Assembly: GCA_040752855.1 (NCBI GenBank)
Contig: JBFMHP010000012.1
Coordinates: 86,258 to 150,257 of the forward strand
Reading direction: 5' to 3'
DNA: 64,000 nt
Origin: JBFMHP01 sp040752855
GTDB taxonomy: Bacteria > Pseudomonadota > Gammaproteobacteria > RBG-16-57-12
Shown piece by piece: positions 10,012 through 18,920 of the stretch. The notes below the pieces were generated by a model. It had not been told where the DNA came from, made no database searches, and saw nothing but the letters and a program-made list of their open reading frames with translations. Within the stretch, counting starts at the first letter, position 1; every line of letters begins with the position of its first letter. The position numbers and the translations under genes are program-made.

Positions 10012-10524
10012 GTGAACGTGTACGTCGTCGATACCTTGATGAACGAGGCCCGCCGCATCGCCGCGGAGTACCGCAAGGCCACCGGCAAGCCGCTGAGCAT
10101 CAGCAGCGAGATCGCCGAGTACGATGCCGCGCGTCTGCTCGACCTCGAGTTGAACAAGCCGCAGGAAGGCGGCTACGACGCCATCGGGCGTGGCGAGCGC
10201 GCCGGCAAGCGCATCCAGATCAAGGGGCGGGCCATCTTCGACGAAGGCAAGGCCGGCGCGCGCATCGGCCAGCTCAAGCTGGAGAAGGAATGGGACAGCG
10301 TGGTGCTCGTCATCATGGATGAACAATACCAGCCCATCGAACTTTACGAGGCGCAACGCCCCGCCATCATGGAGGCCATCGCTCAGGCCAAATCCTCCAA
10401 CCGCAACAAGCGCGGCATGATGTCGGTGGCCAAGTTCAAGGCCATCGGCGAGCGGGTGTGGGTGCGCGAAGAGGGTGAGAAAGAGGCTGGGATTTGTGAT
10501 AATCAGCCAACGCCAGACAAGTAG
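10012..10524 (+). CDS. Uncharacterised protein with a nuclease-like QIK motif
   Basis: 170 residues read from a GTG at 10012 (no strong ribosome site). The visible core is EIAEYDAARLLDLEL, then GGYDAIGRGERAGKRIQIKGRA, then a strand WDSVVLVIMD and a basic helix KSSNRNKRGMM. An Asp followed by a short loop and a Q/E-x-K strand is the layout of PD-(D/E)XK nucleases; here Asp in YDAI, Gln in IQIK and Lys would form the site. I do not recognise a named family. No methylase or helicase is next to it, so it is not an obvious restriction enzyme. The gene is well coded and isolated, and is followed by a REP element. Confidence 0.6.
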   Translation: MNVYVVDTLMNEARRIAAEYRKATGKPLSISSEIAEYDAARLLDLELNKPQEGGYDAIGRGERAGKRIQIKGRAIFDEGKAGARIGQLKLEKEWDSVVLVIMDEQYQPIELYEAQRPAIMEAIAQAKSSNRNKRGMMSVAKFKAIGERVWVREEGEKEAGICDNQPTPDK

Positions 10525-10566
10525 TCCGGCCGCCCCGTAATGATGCCTAGATTTTAGACCGATCAA

Positions 10567-10677
10567 TTCCCCCTCCCTTGACGGGAGGGGGTTAGGGGGA
10601 GGGTGAGTACGCTGAAATTTCAGTGCCACTCTTACCATCTCATCCCCACCCTAGCCCTCCCCCGTCAAGGGGGAGGG
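10567..10677. repeat. REP-doublet element 1
   Basis: Two G/C-rich palindromes in opposite orientation (CCCTCCCTTGACGGGAGGG and CCCTCCCCCGTCAAGGGGGA) flank a spacer that contains CTGAAATTTCAG. The outer arms pair to give one long hairpin, the layout of REP doublets. The same spacer palindrome occurs in element 2 at 22.6 kb. It lies between the nuclease-like gene and yoaA, where no gene is seen. Confidence 0.7.
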
Positions 10678-10738
10678 CGCATCGTCATAAGTTAAGCACT
10701 ATCCGGGCTGACCTCGGAACCGAGAAGATACTTAATTG

Positions 10739-12691
10739 ATGCAAAGTTGCACAGAATTACTGGGCCATGACGGCCCTTTTTCGCGTCTATTACCCGGCTT
10801 CGCTCCCCGCGCCCAGCAGCAGGAGATGGCCGAGGCGGTAGAGCGCGCCCTCACCGAGCGCGGCGTGCTGGTCGCCGAGGCGGGCACCGGCACCGGCAAG
10901 ACCTTCGCCTATCTGCTGCCCGCGCTGCTCTCCGGCGAGAAGGTGATCATCTCCACCGGGACCAAGAATCTGCAAGACCAGCTGTTTTTCCGCGACCTGC
11001 CGCTGGTGCGCAAGGCCGTCCACACCCCGGCCAAGGTTGCGCTGCTCAAGGGGCGCAGCAATTATCTCTGCACCCACCGCATGCAGCGCAGCGAGGAGAA
11101 TCCGCGCTTTCGTCGCCTGAACCTGTACGCCTCACTGGAAGAGGTGCGCGCCTGGTCGCGGGAGACCCGTCATGGCGATATCGCCGAGCTGACCGGGATC
11201 GCTGAGGATGCGCCGATCTGGCCCTTCGTCACCTCCACCGGCGACAACTGCCTGGGGCAGGAGTGTCCGGACATCGGCACCTGTCACGTGATGAAGGCGC
11301 GCCGCCTGGCCCAGGAGGCCGATATCGTGGTGATCAATCACCACTTGTTTTTCGCCGATCTGGCCCTGCGCGAGGACGGGGTGGCCGAGCTGCTGCCTGC
11401 CGCCAATGCCTTGATCTTCGATGAGGCCCATCAGCTGCCGGAGGTCGCGTCAAACTTCTTCGGCACTGCGGTGAGCACGGGGCAGATGCTGGAGCTGGCT
11501 GCCGATATTCTGGCGGCTCAGGCCAAGGAGGCGGCGGATATGCAGGAGCTAGCGCAGCAGGTCACGGAGGTTGAGCGCGAACTCTACGCCCTGCGCCAGG
11601 CGATCGACACCCCGGAGACGCGCCTGAGCTGGAGCGATCTGGAAAAGCATCCGCGCGCGGAGAAGACGCTGGTCACCTTGCGCCGCGCCTTCGAGCAGTT
11701 GCTGGCGGTGCTGGAGGAGGCCGCCCCGCGCGGCAAGCTGCTGGACAAGTGCCATCAACGCGCGCGCGAATTGTTCGAACGGTTTGAGCACCTGACCGCC
11801 GCGACACCCGACGATGTGATCCACTGGATCGGTGTCTTCGCGCGCAGTCTGGTGATCCATCACACCCCCATGGACATCGCCGAGATCTTTCAGTCGCACA
11901 TGCGGGCCTCGCCAGGGGCGTGGATCTTCACCTCGGCCACGCTCTCGGTCGGCGGCCAGTTCGAGCACTTCTGCGGCGCGCTGGGCATCGAAGGGGCGGA
12001 GCTGCGTATCTGGGACAGCCCGTTCGATTATAGGCGCCAGGCCATGCTCTACCTGCCCACCGGGTTGCCGGAGCCTTCGAGCCTCGACTACACCAGCCGG
12101 ATGATGGATGCGGCGCTGCCGGTGCTCCAGGCCAGCGCAGGGCGGGCGTTCATCCTGTTTACAAGCCATCGCGCGCTGCAAGAGGCGGCAAGGCGTCTTG
12201 AGCAGGAGCAACTGCCGTATCCGCTGCTGGTGCAGGGGATGATGCCGCGCTCGCAGCTGCTGGCCAAGTTCCGCGAGCTGGGCAACGCGATCCTGCTCGG
12301 CACCAGCAGTTTCTGGGAAGGAGTGGATGTGCGCGGCGAGGCGCTGTCCTGTGTGATAATTGACAAACTGCCGTTTGCCTCGCCCGGCGATCCGGTGGTG
12401 CGCGCGCGCATCGAGGCGATGCGCGCCCAGGGCGGCAATCCCTTCCGTGACTATCAACTGCCGCAGGCGGTGATCACCCTCAAACAGGGCGTGGGCCGCT
12501 TGATTCGCGATGTCGGCGATTACGGCGTGCTGATGGTGTGCGATCCCCGGCTGTGGGAGAAATCCTATGGCAAGGTGTTTCTGAACAGTCTGCCGCGCAT
12601 GACGCAGACCCGTGATCTCGCCCGGGTGCAGGCCTTTTTCCGTCATTATTCATCCAATGCCGCCACGGCAACGAATCAATCGCAGGCGTGA
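10739..12691 (+). CDS. yoaA: YoaA/DinG-family ATP-dependent DNA helicase (iron-sulphur)
   Basis: 650 residues of superfamily 2, XPD-like. Walker A is AGTGTGKT (48-55), the DEAH box is FDEAHQLPE (about 228-231), and four cysteines, C111, C171, C176 and C182, match the 4Fe-4S cluster of this family. Later motifs include SFWEGVDVRGE and QGVGRLIR. It unwinds DNA 5'-3' and helps at damaged forks. ATG 10739 is preferred over the TTG one codon earlier. The next gene is tsaB, the same yoaA-tsaB order as in E. coli. Confidence 0.93.
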   Translation: MQSCTELLGHDGPFSRLLPGFAPRAQQQEMAEAVERALTERGVLVAEAGTGTGKTFAYLLPALLSGEKVIISTGTKNLQDQLFFRDLPLVRKAVHTPAKVALLKGRSNYLCTHRMQRSEENPRFRRLNLYASLEEVRAWSRETRHGDIAELTGIAEDAPIWPFVTSTGDNCLGQECPDIGTCHVMKARRLAQEADIVVINHHLFFADLALREDGVAELLPAANALIFDEAHQLPEVASNFFGTAVSTGQMLELAADILAAQAKEAADMQELAQQVTEVERELYALRQAIDTPETRLSWSDLEKHPRAEKTLVTLRRAFEQLLAVLEEAAPRGKLLDKCHQRARELFERFEHLTAATPDDVIHWIGVFARSLVIHHTPMDIAEIFQSHMRASPGAWIFTSATLSVGGQFEHFCGALGIEGAELRIWDSPFDYRRQAMLYLPTGLPEPSSLDYTSRMMDAALPVLQASAGRAFILFTSHRALQEAARRLEQEQLPYPLLVQGMMPRSQLLAKFRELGNAILLGTSSFWEGVDVRGEALSCVIIDKLPFASPGDPVVRARIEAMRAQGGNPFRDYQLPQAVITLKQGVGRLIRDVGDYGVLMVCDPRLWEKSYGKVFLNSLPRMTQTRDLARVQAFFRHYSSNAATATNQSQA

Positions 12692-12712
12692 TGGTCCAAT
12701 GAGGAGTATGTT

Positions 12713-13381
12713 TTGAAGATCCTGGCAATCGATACCTCGACCGAGGTCTGTTCCGTCGCATTGAACCTCGACGGCGTGGTATATGAAGAATTCACGCGCG
12801 AGCCGCGCAAGCACTCGGACCTGGTGCTGGTGATGACCGACCGGCTGCTCAGCGCCGCTGGCCTGAAGGTGGCCGATCTCGACGCCATCGCCTTCGGCCG
12901 GGGTCCGGGGGGATTCACCGGCCTGCGCATCGCCGCCGGGGTGGCGCAGGGGCTGGCCTTCGGGGCGGATCTGCCGGTCATCCCGATCTCGACCTTGGCG
13001 GCACATGCGCAGGGCATACACCGCGAGTATGGCGCCGAGCGCGTCCTGATTGCCAATGATGCCGGGATGCAGGAGGTCTACTGGGGGGCGTTCCAGTGGG
13101 ATGGCCGGACCATGATTGCTGCGGTCCCCGAGGCCGTCGGGCGGGCAGAGACCATCGTGGTGCCGCAGACCGTCCAGCCCTGGGTGGGCGCCGGCAGCGG
13201 CTGGCGGCACTATCGTGCGGTGCTGGAGGCGCGCATCGGCGCTGGTCTGGCCCAGTGCTATGCCGATAGCTTTCCCAGGGCCCATGACATCGCGGTCATG
13301 GCCGAGGCGCCGCTACGGGCGGGGCAGGCCGTGAGCGCGGAACATGCGGTTCCGGTGTATGTGCGGGATAATGTTGTCTAG
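12713..13381 (+). CDS. tsaB: TsaB, tRNA threonylcarbamoyladenosine biosynthesis protein
   Basis: 222 residues of the ASKHA fold: ILAIDTSTEVCSVAL at the start, then RKHSDLVL and the family signature GRGPGGFTGLRIAAGVAQGLAF. It starts at TTG 12713, with AGGAG six bases upstream. TsaB joins TsaD and TsaE to transfer the threonylcarbamoyl group to A37 of ANN-decoding tRNAs. TsaE is also in this window (25.4 kb). It is 21 bases after yoaA and probably co-transcribed. Confidence 0.95.
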   Translation: MKILAIDTSTEVCSVALNLDGVVYEEFTREPRKHSDLVLVMTDRLLSAAGLKVADLDAIAFGRGPGGFTGLRIAAGVAQGLAFGADLPVIPISTLAAHAQGIHREYGAERVLIANDAGMQEVYWGAFQWDGRTMIAAVPEAVGRAETIVVPQTVQPWVGAGSGWRHYRAVLEARIGAGLAQCYADSFPRAHDIAVMAEAPLRAGQAVSAEHAVPVYVRDNVV

Positions 13382-13418
13382 ATCGGTCAGGGCAGTTTGG
13401 TAAGAGAAGGTGATTGAA

Positions 13419-14615
13419 TTGAAGTTTTTACGAAATCTCACGGGCGCGCAGGCACTCCTGGTCGGGCTGGGCGTCGCACTGCTGGCGGGTTGCGGTACTG
13501 CGATCAAGCATCAGTCGGACGAGGCCAAATTCGCCCCGCCCATGACGGAGTTGGAGGTGCAGAGCCTAGTGTCCAACACCATCGAGCAGGACGTGCCCCA
13601 GCTTGCCAAGAAGAATTTCACCCGGTTGATCCTCAAGCGGATGGATTTCCGCAAGGCGAACATGCGGGAGTCCTTTTTCGGTTACACCGAATTGCCGCGC
13701 GCCAATCTGTCGCAGGCCAATCTGGAAGGGGCCGGGCTGCCGTATGCCGACCTGACCTACGCCAACTTGCGCTCGGCCGTTCTGCGCGAGGCGATGCTGC
13801 GCCACGCCGACCTGAGCGGCGCGGACCTGAGCGGCGCGGACCTCACCGGCGCGGACCTCACCGGGGCGAAATTGGAGCGGGCGGTGCTGACCGGCGCCCA
13901 GCTCCAGGGGACCATCCTCAATCGCGCCGATCTGACCGGCGCGCTGATCAAGCAAGTCGCCTTCGAGGACGTGGCGTTGGTGGAGACCAATCTCTCCAAG
14001 GCCGTGTTTCAGGAGGTGGTGTTCAGCGGCGTGCGGATGGAGCGCACGCGGTTTGATGCGGCGGATCTGCGCGGTTTGCGGCTTTCCGGCGTCACGCTCG
14101 ATGGCGTAAGCCTGGTCGGGGCGGACATGCGCGGCATGGACTTGACGCGCGCCAAATTAAATAAGGCCGATTTGTCCGGGGCGGACATGAGCGGCGCGCA
14201 GCTCGATCGCGCCGTCCTGATCGAGGCCAAGCTGGTGAATACCAAATTGCGCAAGGCCGTTCTGACGATCGCCAATTTCGAGGCCGCGGACCTGCGCGGC
14301 GCTAACCTGTTTGCCGTGGATGCGGGCCAAGCGGTGTTTTCCTACGCCAACATGAAAGACACGGTGTGCAGCGAGGCGAATTTCAGCGGTGCGAACCTGA
14401 CGCAAACCAGTCTTCAGCAGGCCGATCTGCGCCGGGCAAACTTCAGCAATGCGACCTTGATGCAAGCGGATTTTGCCAATGCCAAGCTCGATGATGCCGA
14501 GTTGCGCGGCAGCGACATGCGCGGCGCCAACGTCGATGGCGTCTCGCTGTCCCGGGTCAAAAATCTCGACACCGTTCAAGGCTTGGAAACCATTCGCAAT
14601 TACCGGATGCGCTGA
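13419..14615 (+). CDS. Pentapeptide-repeat lipoprotein
   Basis: About 398 residues. A signal sequence ends in the lipobox LLAGC, so the protein is lipid-anchored. From about residue 75 to the end it is built of A(D/N)LxX pentapeptides (ADLSGADLSGADLTGADL is the clearest run), which fold as a right-handed quadrilateral beta helix. TTG 13419 has AGAAGG eight bases upstream; a GTG at 13410 is in frame but overlaps that box. The function is unknown; such helices usually mediate binding. It follows tsaB after 37 bases on the same strand. Confidence 0.85.
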   Translation: MKFLRNLTGAQALLVGLGVALLAGCGTAIKHQSDEAKFAPPMTELEVQSLVSNTIEQDVPQLAKKNFTRLILKRMDFRKANMRESFFGYTELPRANLSQANLEGAGLPYADLTYANLRSAVLREAMLRHADLSGADLSGADLTGADLTGAKLERAVLTGAQLQGTILNRADLTGALIKQVAFEDVALVETNLSKAVFQEVVFSGVRMERTRFDAADLRGLRLSGVTLDGVSLVGADMRGMDLTRAKLNKADLSGADMSGAQLDRAVLIEAKLVNTKLRKAVLTIANFEAADLRGANLFAVDAGQAVFSYANMKDTVCSEANFSGANLTQTSLQQADLRRANFSNATLMQADFANAKLDDAELRGSDMRGANVDGVSLSRVKNLDTVQGLETIRNYRMR

Positions 14616-14637
14616 TGTGTGCTGATGGATTGATGCA

Positions 14638-14958
14638 ATGAAGATTTCTTCCGCTCTGATCCCGTTTCATCCGCGTGCTCCGGCCCTTCGGCCGGACGCC
14701 GAGCGCATGGAGCGGGAAGATCGCCGGATCGCGGGAGGCCGTCAGGAGGCCGCGCGGCCGCAGCCGCGCACGGCCGCGGATCAGCTGGATCTTGCCAGCG
14801 AACGTCAAAGAAAGCGCGAGGAGTTTCTGCATGCAGCGCGCATGAACGAGGGCTTGTCCTTCACCGCACGGCAGGCGCTGGGAGAATATCGCAAGACTTC
14901 ATTGAATGAAGAACAGGCGGAGCTGAGAGAGTTGTTGGGCGTGGATGTGTTTGTTTGA
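14638..14958 (+). CDS. Small charged protein of unknown function
   Basis: 106 residues, no signal peptide or membrane segment. It is rich in Arg, Glu and Ala, with a helical middle (DQLDLASERQRKREEFLHAA) and a C-terminal motif TARQALGEYRKTSLNEEQAEL followed by a hydrophobic tail. The ATG is 22 bases after the pentapeptide gene with a weak ribosome site, so translation may depend on the upstream gene. I do not recognise it. Codon use matches its neighbours, so I take it as real. Confidence 0.65.
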   Translation: MKISSALIPFHPRAPALRPDAERMEREDRRIAGGRQEAARPQPRTAADQLDLASERQRKREEFLHAARMNEGLSFTARQALGEYRKTSLNEEQAELRELLGVDVFV

Positions 14959-15007
14959 CGCTTGCCATCCGGCATCGATCAAGCGTCGCCGGGCGAATGC
15001 TGGCAGG

Positions 15008-15034
15008 AAAAAAACGGCGGCTCGTGAGCCGCCG
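15008..15034 (-). terminator. Rho-independent terminator for the outer-membrane protein gene
   Basis: A 9-base stem CGGCGGCTC / GAGCCGCCG with a 2-base core loop. Read on the minus strand, it is followed by seven T (A-run at 15008-15014), so it best serves the leftward gene ending at 15066. On the plus strand a weaker GGTTTGTT tail could help end the transcript of the small charged protein. Confidence 0.75.
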
Positions 15035-15065
15035 GTTTGTTATCAGGACTTAGGGAAAGCTCTCA

Positions 15066-15785
15066 CTAGAAACGGAAGCCGAGCTTGGCGCTGTAAGAAG
15101 CGAAATCCCCGGTCTTGTCGCCTTCCAAGGCGATGTTCATCAGGCCCATATTGAAGTTCAGACCGGCATACAGCTTGGTCTGGGAAAATGATTCCTTGCT
15201 CAGGCTGGGGCCGCTGGTGACGTTCGGATCGCTGGTGGTGCGCACGGTGCCCACGCCGGCGTAGGGCGTCACCATGGCGAAGCCCTTGGAGATGGTCAGC
15301 TCCAGCCCCTTGGTGCTGAAGTCCAGGGTGTCGACCCCGTTCAGCGAGCTGAAGGTGCCGCGCACGGCCAGGGCCGGCATCGCCACACCGCCTTCCAGGA
15401 TGCTATAGCGCAGCTCACCGCCGACAAGCTTGATGTTGGTGCTGGGCACCGAGGTGATGAAGGCCCCGATATCCAAGTTGAATGGCAGGCCGATGTGGGC
15501 GTGCAATTTGGGCACGATGATGCTGCTGGGGGCATCCCCACTGAATGCATTGTCAAAGAGGGTGCTGTCGTCGATCTCGGTGCTGCTGACCTCCAGGCCG
15601 AGATCGAAACCCGGCAGCCCCAGCGGTTCGGCGGGCGTTACCGCCTTATAGCTCAACGCCGCGGCGAGGTTTTTCGAGACCTTTTCGAACTCGCCCTGGG
15701 CGAGTCCCGTGATGTCCAGGTCCGCCGCCAGCGCAGGTTGCGCGAGTACGAGGGCGGCGAGGGGGGCGAGACGGCGTAATTTCAT
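15066..15785 (-). CDS. Outer-membrane beta-barrel protein, DUF6588-like
   Basis: 239 residues: signal peptide (about 1-21, QPALA-ADLD), then alternating strands and a C-terminal KLGFRF ending in Phe, the usual barrel assembly signal. Strands such as LHAHIGLPFNLDIGAFIT and ALAVRGTFSSLNGVDTLDFS fit a small barrel. The ATG at 15785 has an AGGAGA box; the open frame upstream lacks one. The DUF number is my best guess only. It is monocistronic, followed by the terminator at 15008. Confidence 0.75.
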   Translation of the reverse strand: MKLRRLAPLAALVLAQPALAADLDITGLAQGEFEKVSKNLAAALSYKAVTPAEPLGLPGFDLGLEVSSTEIDDSTLFDNAFSGDAPSSIIVPKLHAHIGLPFNLDIGAFITSVPSTNIKLVGGELRYSILEGGVAMPALAVRGTFSSLNGVDTLDFSTKGLELTISKGFAMVTPYAGVGTVRTTSDPNVTSGPSLSKESFSQTKLYAGLNFNMGLMNIALEGDKTGDFASYSAKLGFRF

Positions 15786-15834
15786 GATTATTCTCCTGAT
15801 CTTGTTGAGTGAACCCACTATCTATCGGCCGTTC

Positions 15835-16845
15835 TCAGCTTTCCGTGAGCGATTCCACAATTCGATAATAGCTATCCAGGCGCTGGCGGGTGATTTCTCC
15901 GGACTCCACTGCCGCTCGCAGGGCGCAGCCTGGCTCCTGGCGGTGCTGGCAATTGCGGAATTTGCACTGTGGCAGAAAGGGCCGGAATTCGACAAAGCCC
16001 TCGGCGACCTGCTCGGCGCTGATGCCCCAGAGCCCGAATTCGCGGATGCCGGGTGAATCGATGAGGTCCCCGCCGTGATCGAGGTGATAAAGCACGGCGG
16101 TGGTGGTGGTGTGCGTGCCCTTGCCGGTGGCCTCGGACAGTTCCCCGATGCGAATCTCCTGGTGTGGCAACAGCGCTTTCACCAGTGATGATTTGCCGAC
16201 GCCCGAGTGGCCGACGAAGATGCTGGTGTGATCCTTGAGCTGCGCGATCAGTTCATCCAGCCCATGGCGCGCCACAACGCTGGTGTAGATCAGGCGATAA
16301 CCGATGTTTTGGTAGAGGGCGAGTTGCGCCTCGACCTCGGCGCGCTGCGTTGGGGTGAGCAGATCGGTCTTGTTGACGATGATCATCGGCGTGATCTTGG
16401 TGGCCTCGGCCGCCACCAGATACCGATCGATCAGGCCGGTGCTCAATTCGGGCTGGGTGGCGCAGACGATCAGGATCTGATCGATGTTGGCGGCGATGGT
16501 CTTCATCCGCTGCTGAAAGTCCGGCCGGCACAGCACGCTTTTGCGCGGCACCTGCGCGACTACCACGCCAGTGCCGTCCGGCGCCGCCTGCCAGATCACG
16601 CGGTCGCCGCAGACCAGATCATGTAGGTGTTGGCGGATCTGGCAGCGATAGACCTGGCCGTCGCTGCCTTCCACATCCACGGTCTTGCCATAGCGCGAGA
16701 CCACCAGTCCTTCCTGCTCCTCGCCGAGCGGGCCGAGTTCGTCCTCGCTCAACATGGACTGCTTGTCCTGCGCCCGCGCCAGCCGGTCGGCCTGAAGCTT
16801 GTCCACGTGACGGCGCTGGCGTGTGCTGAGTCTGCGGCGGCTCAT
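15835..16845 (-). CDS. rsgA: Ribosome small-subunit-dependent GTPase A (RsgA)
   Basis: 336 residues with the circularly permuted GTPase order: IIVNKTDLL (G4) comes before GHSGVGKSSL (G1) and DSPGIREFG (G3). An N-terminal OB-like domain (about 40-110) precedes it, and a C-terminal zinc site CKFRNCQHRQEPGC follows. RsgA checks the decoding centre of the maturing 30S subunit. It starts seven bases after the M48 peptidase gene, and orn is divergent next to that; rsgA and orn are neighbours in many gammaproteobacteria. Confidence 0.96.
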   Translation of the reverse strand: MSRRRLSTRQRRHVDKLQADRLARAQDKQSMLSEDELGPLGEEQEGLVVSRYGKTVDVEGSDGQVYRCQIRQHLHDLVCGDRVIWQAAPDGTGVVVAQVPRKSVLCRPDFQQRMKTIAANIDQILIVCATQPELSTGLIDRYLVAAEATKITPMIIVNKTDLLTPTQRAEVEAQLALYQNIGYRLIYTSVVARHGLDELIAQLKDHTSIFVGHSGVGKSSLVKALLPHQEIRIGELSEATGKGTHTTTTAVLYHLDHGGDLIDSPGIREFGLWGISAEQVAEGFVEFRPFLPQCKFRNCQHRQEPGCALRAAVESGEITRQRLDSYYRIVESLTES

Positions 16846-16852
16846 AGCGCGT

Positions 16853-18139
16853 CTATGATTTCACATCCGCCAACGGTGGGGCTGCAGACTGTGTCAGTCG
16901 CTGCAAATGGGCGATGCGCACCGGCGCCGGCGGGTGGGAATCATGAAAGCCGGAGTAGAGCGGGTCGGGCGTGAGGGTGCTGGCGTTGTCCTTGTAGAGT
17001 TTGACCAATGCGGAGATCAGGTGCGCGGCGGCGCTTTGATCGGCGGCGAAGGCATCGGCCTCGAATTCGTGCTTGCGCGAGAGCAGGGACATCACCGGGC
17101 TCAGGAAGAAGGTAAATACCGGGGCGGCCAGCATGAACAGCATCAGCGCCGTGTGGAGCGACGGTGTGGAGATACCCAGGCCTTGATAGAACCACTCCTG
17201 TTCCATCAACCAGCCGAGCAGGCCCAGCGCGCAGAGTGAGGTGGCCGCCATGATGATCATGCGCTTGAGCACGTGGCGGTGCTTGAAATGCCCCAGTTCA
17301 TGGGCCAGCACGGCCTCGGTCTCGTCATGCGTGAGCGAGCCGAGCAGGGTATCGAAGAATACGATGCGCTTGTTGCTGCCCAGGCCGGTGAAATAGGCGT
17401 TGCCGTGGCTGGAGCGGCGCGAGCCGTCCATCACGAAGATGCCGTTGCTCTTGAAGCCGCAGCGGGCGAGCAGCGCTTCGATGCGCCGGCGCAAGGTTTC
17501 GTCTTCCAGCGGCTGGAACTTGTTGAACAGCGGCGCGATCACGGCCGGATAGGCCCAGAGCATCAGCAGCGAGAACCCCATCCACACGATCCAGACGAAC
17601 AGCCACCACATTGAACCGGCATTGCCCATCAACCACAACACCGCGTAGAGCAGCGGTATGCCGATGATCAATGAAAGCAGGACTTGCTTGAGCAGGTCGC
17701 CGAAGAACAGCGCCGGGGTGGAGCGGTTGAAGCCGAAATCCTGTTCGATCTTGAAGGTGCGGTAGATGGAAAACGGCAGATCGATCACCATCATGAGCAC
17801 GCTCACGCTCAGGATGAAGCCCACCCCGGTCGCAATCGGGTCCCACTCGAGCGCGGTCCACATGCGATCCAGCGAGTCCAGGCCGCCGCCAAGGGTCCAG
17901 AGCAGCAACAGTGCCGCGCCGTAGAGCAATTCCTTGACGCCCAGGCGGGTCTTGGCCGTGGTGTAATCGGCGGCCTTCTGGTGGGCCTCCAGGCTGATCA
18001 GCCCGGCAAAGGCCTCCGGCACCCGGGCGCGATGCTGCTGGATATGGCGGATGTGGCGGCGGTCCAGCCACAGCTGGGTGAGGACGGAGACGGTTAAAAA
18101 AATCAAGAAAACGTAGGTAAATCCGTTCATATCATTCAA
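16853..18139 (-). CDS. M48-family membrane metallopeptidase (Ste24/CAAX-protease type)
   Basis: 428 residues with several membrane segments and the zinc motif VLAHELGHFKHRH (HExxH), followed by the downstream Glu in KHEFEADAFAA. An N-terminal CAAX-prenyl-protease-1-like region precedes the M48 domain. In bacteria these enzymes act in membrane-protein quality control; no prenylated substrate is expected. The protein runs into rsgA with a 7-base gap. The start ATG at 18139 is about 90 bases from the divergent orn start. Confidence 0.93.
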   Translation of the reverse strand: MNDMNGFTYVFLIFLTVSVLTQLWLDRRHIRHIQQHRARVPEAFAGLISLEAHQKAADYTTAKTRLGVKELLYGAALLLLWTLGGGLDSLDRMWTALEWDPIATGVGFILSVSVLMMVIDLPFSIYRTFKIEQDFGFNRSTPALFFGDLLKQVLLSLIIGIPLLYAVLWLMGNAGSMWWLFVWIVWMGFSLLMLWAYPAVIAPLFNKFQPLEDETLRRRIEALLARCGFKSNGIFVMDGSRRSSHGNAYFTGLGSNKRIVFFDTLLGSLTHDETEAVLAHELGHFKHRHVLKRMIIMAATSLCALGLLGWLMEQEWFYQGLGISTPSLHTALMLFMLAAPVFTFFLSPVMSLLSRKHEFEADAFAADQSAAAHLISALVKLYKDNASTLTPDPLYSGFHDSHPPAPVRIAHLQRLTQSAAPPLADVKS

Positions 18140-18232
18140 GTCGCGTTGCTCTGTGGATTTGTGATGGGTCTCGCAGACTAGCCTTTGTTAGAATGGCTGG
18201 CAAGAAATTCAAATTATAGGGAAAAATCGTTC

Positions 18233-18793
18233 ATGTCTAAACACGAATTCAATCTGATCTGGATCGACCTGGAGATGACCGGCCTCGATCCCGACCGGGA
18301 CCAGATCATCGAGATCGCCACCATCGTCACCGACAGCCAATTGAACATCCTGGCCGAAGGGCCGGTGCTGGCCATCCATCAGCCGGATGCGGTACTCGAC
18401 GCCATGGATGACTGGAACAAGAACACGCACGGCAAATCCGGCCTGATCGACCGCATCAAGGCCAGCCCCCACTCCATGGCCCAGGCCGAACAACTGACCC
18501 TGGAATTCCTCCAGCAATACGTGCCCGAGCGCGCCTCCCCGATCTGCGGCAATTCCATCTGCCAGGACCGCCGCTTTCTCTATCGCCACATGCCCAAGCT
18601 CGAGGCCTATTTCCACTATCGCAACCTGGACGTGAGCACCTTGAAGGAGTTGGCGCGCCGCTGGGCGCCGGAGCTCTACAAGGGCTTCAACAAGAAGGGC
18701 ACGCATCTGGCGCTCGACGACATCCGCGAGTCCATCGACGAGATGCGATATTACCGGGAGCATTTCATCCGGGTGCCGGGAACTGCATCTTGA
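18233..18793 (+). CDS. orn: Oligoribonuclease
   Basis: 186 residues of the DEDDh exonuclease family: IWIDLEMTGLD with the first acidic pair, NSICQDRRFLYRHMP in the middle and HLALDDIRESIDEM at the end. It degrades 2-5-nucleotide RNA and pGpG to mononucleotides, so it also completes cyclic-di-GMP breakdown started by phosphodiesterases such as the one at 8.7 kb. ATG 18233 matches the family start MSKHEFNLIWID; the frame is open 16 codons upstream. Confidence 0.96.
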   Translation: MSKHEFNLIWIDLEMTGLDPDRDQIIEIATIVTDSQLNILAEGPVLAIHQPDAVLDAMDDWNKNTHGKSGLIDRIKASPHSMAQAEQLTLEFLQQYVPERASPICGNSICQDRRFLYRHMPKLEAYFHYRNLDVSTLKELARRWAPELYKGFNKKGTHLALDDIRESIDEMRYYREHFIRVPGTAS

Positions 18794-18806
18794 GCCAGCA
18801 ATTCCG

Positions 18807-18902
18807 GTAGGATGCGGTGAGGCACGAACCGCGTCGATCGTGAAAGGGATTTTGTGGGGCAGAACACGAATGATGCGGTTCACGTAGTTCACCGCATCCT
18901 AC
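18807..18902. repeat. Long inverted repeat (GTAGGATGCGGTGA family)
   Basis: Perfect 14-base inverted copies, GTAGGATGCGGTGA at 18807-18820 and TCACCGCATCCTAC at 18889-18902, enclose about 70 bases that also contain the pair ACGAACCGCGTC / GATGCGGTTCACG. This is a dispersed intergenic hairpin type seen in many gammaproteobacteria. It fills the space between the convergent orn and the membrane sensor gene and may act as a terminator. Confidence 0.65.
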
Positions 18903-18920
18903 GGATTGTGAATCCAAGGA

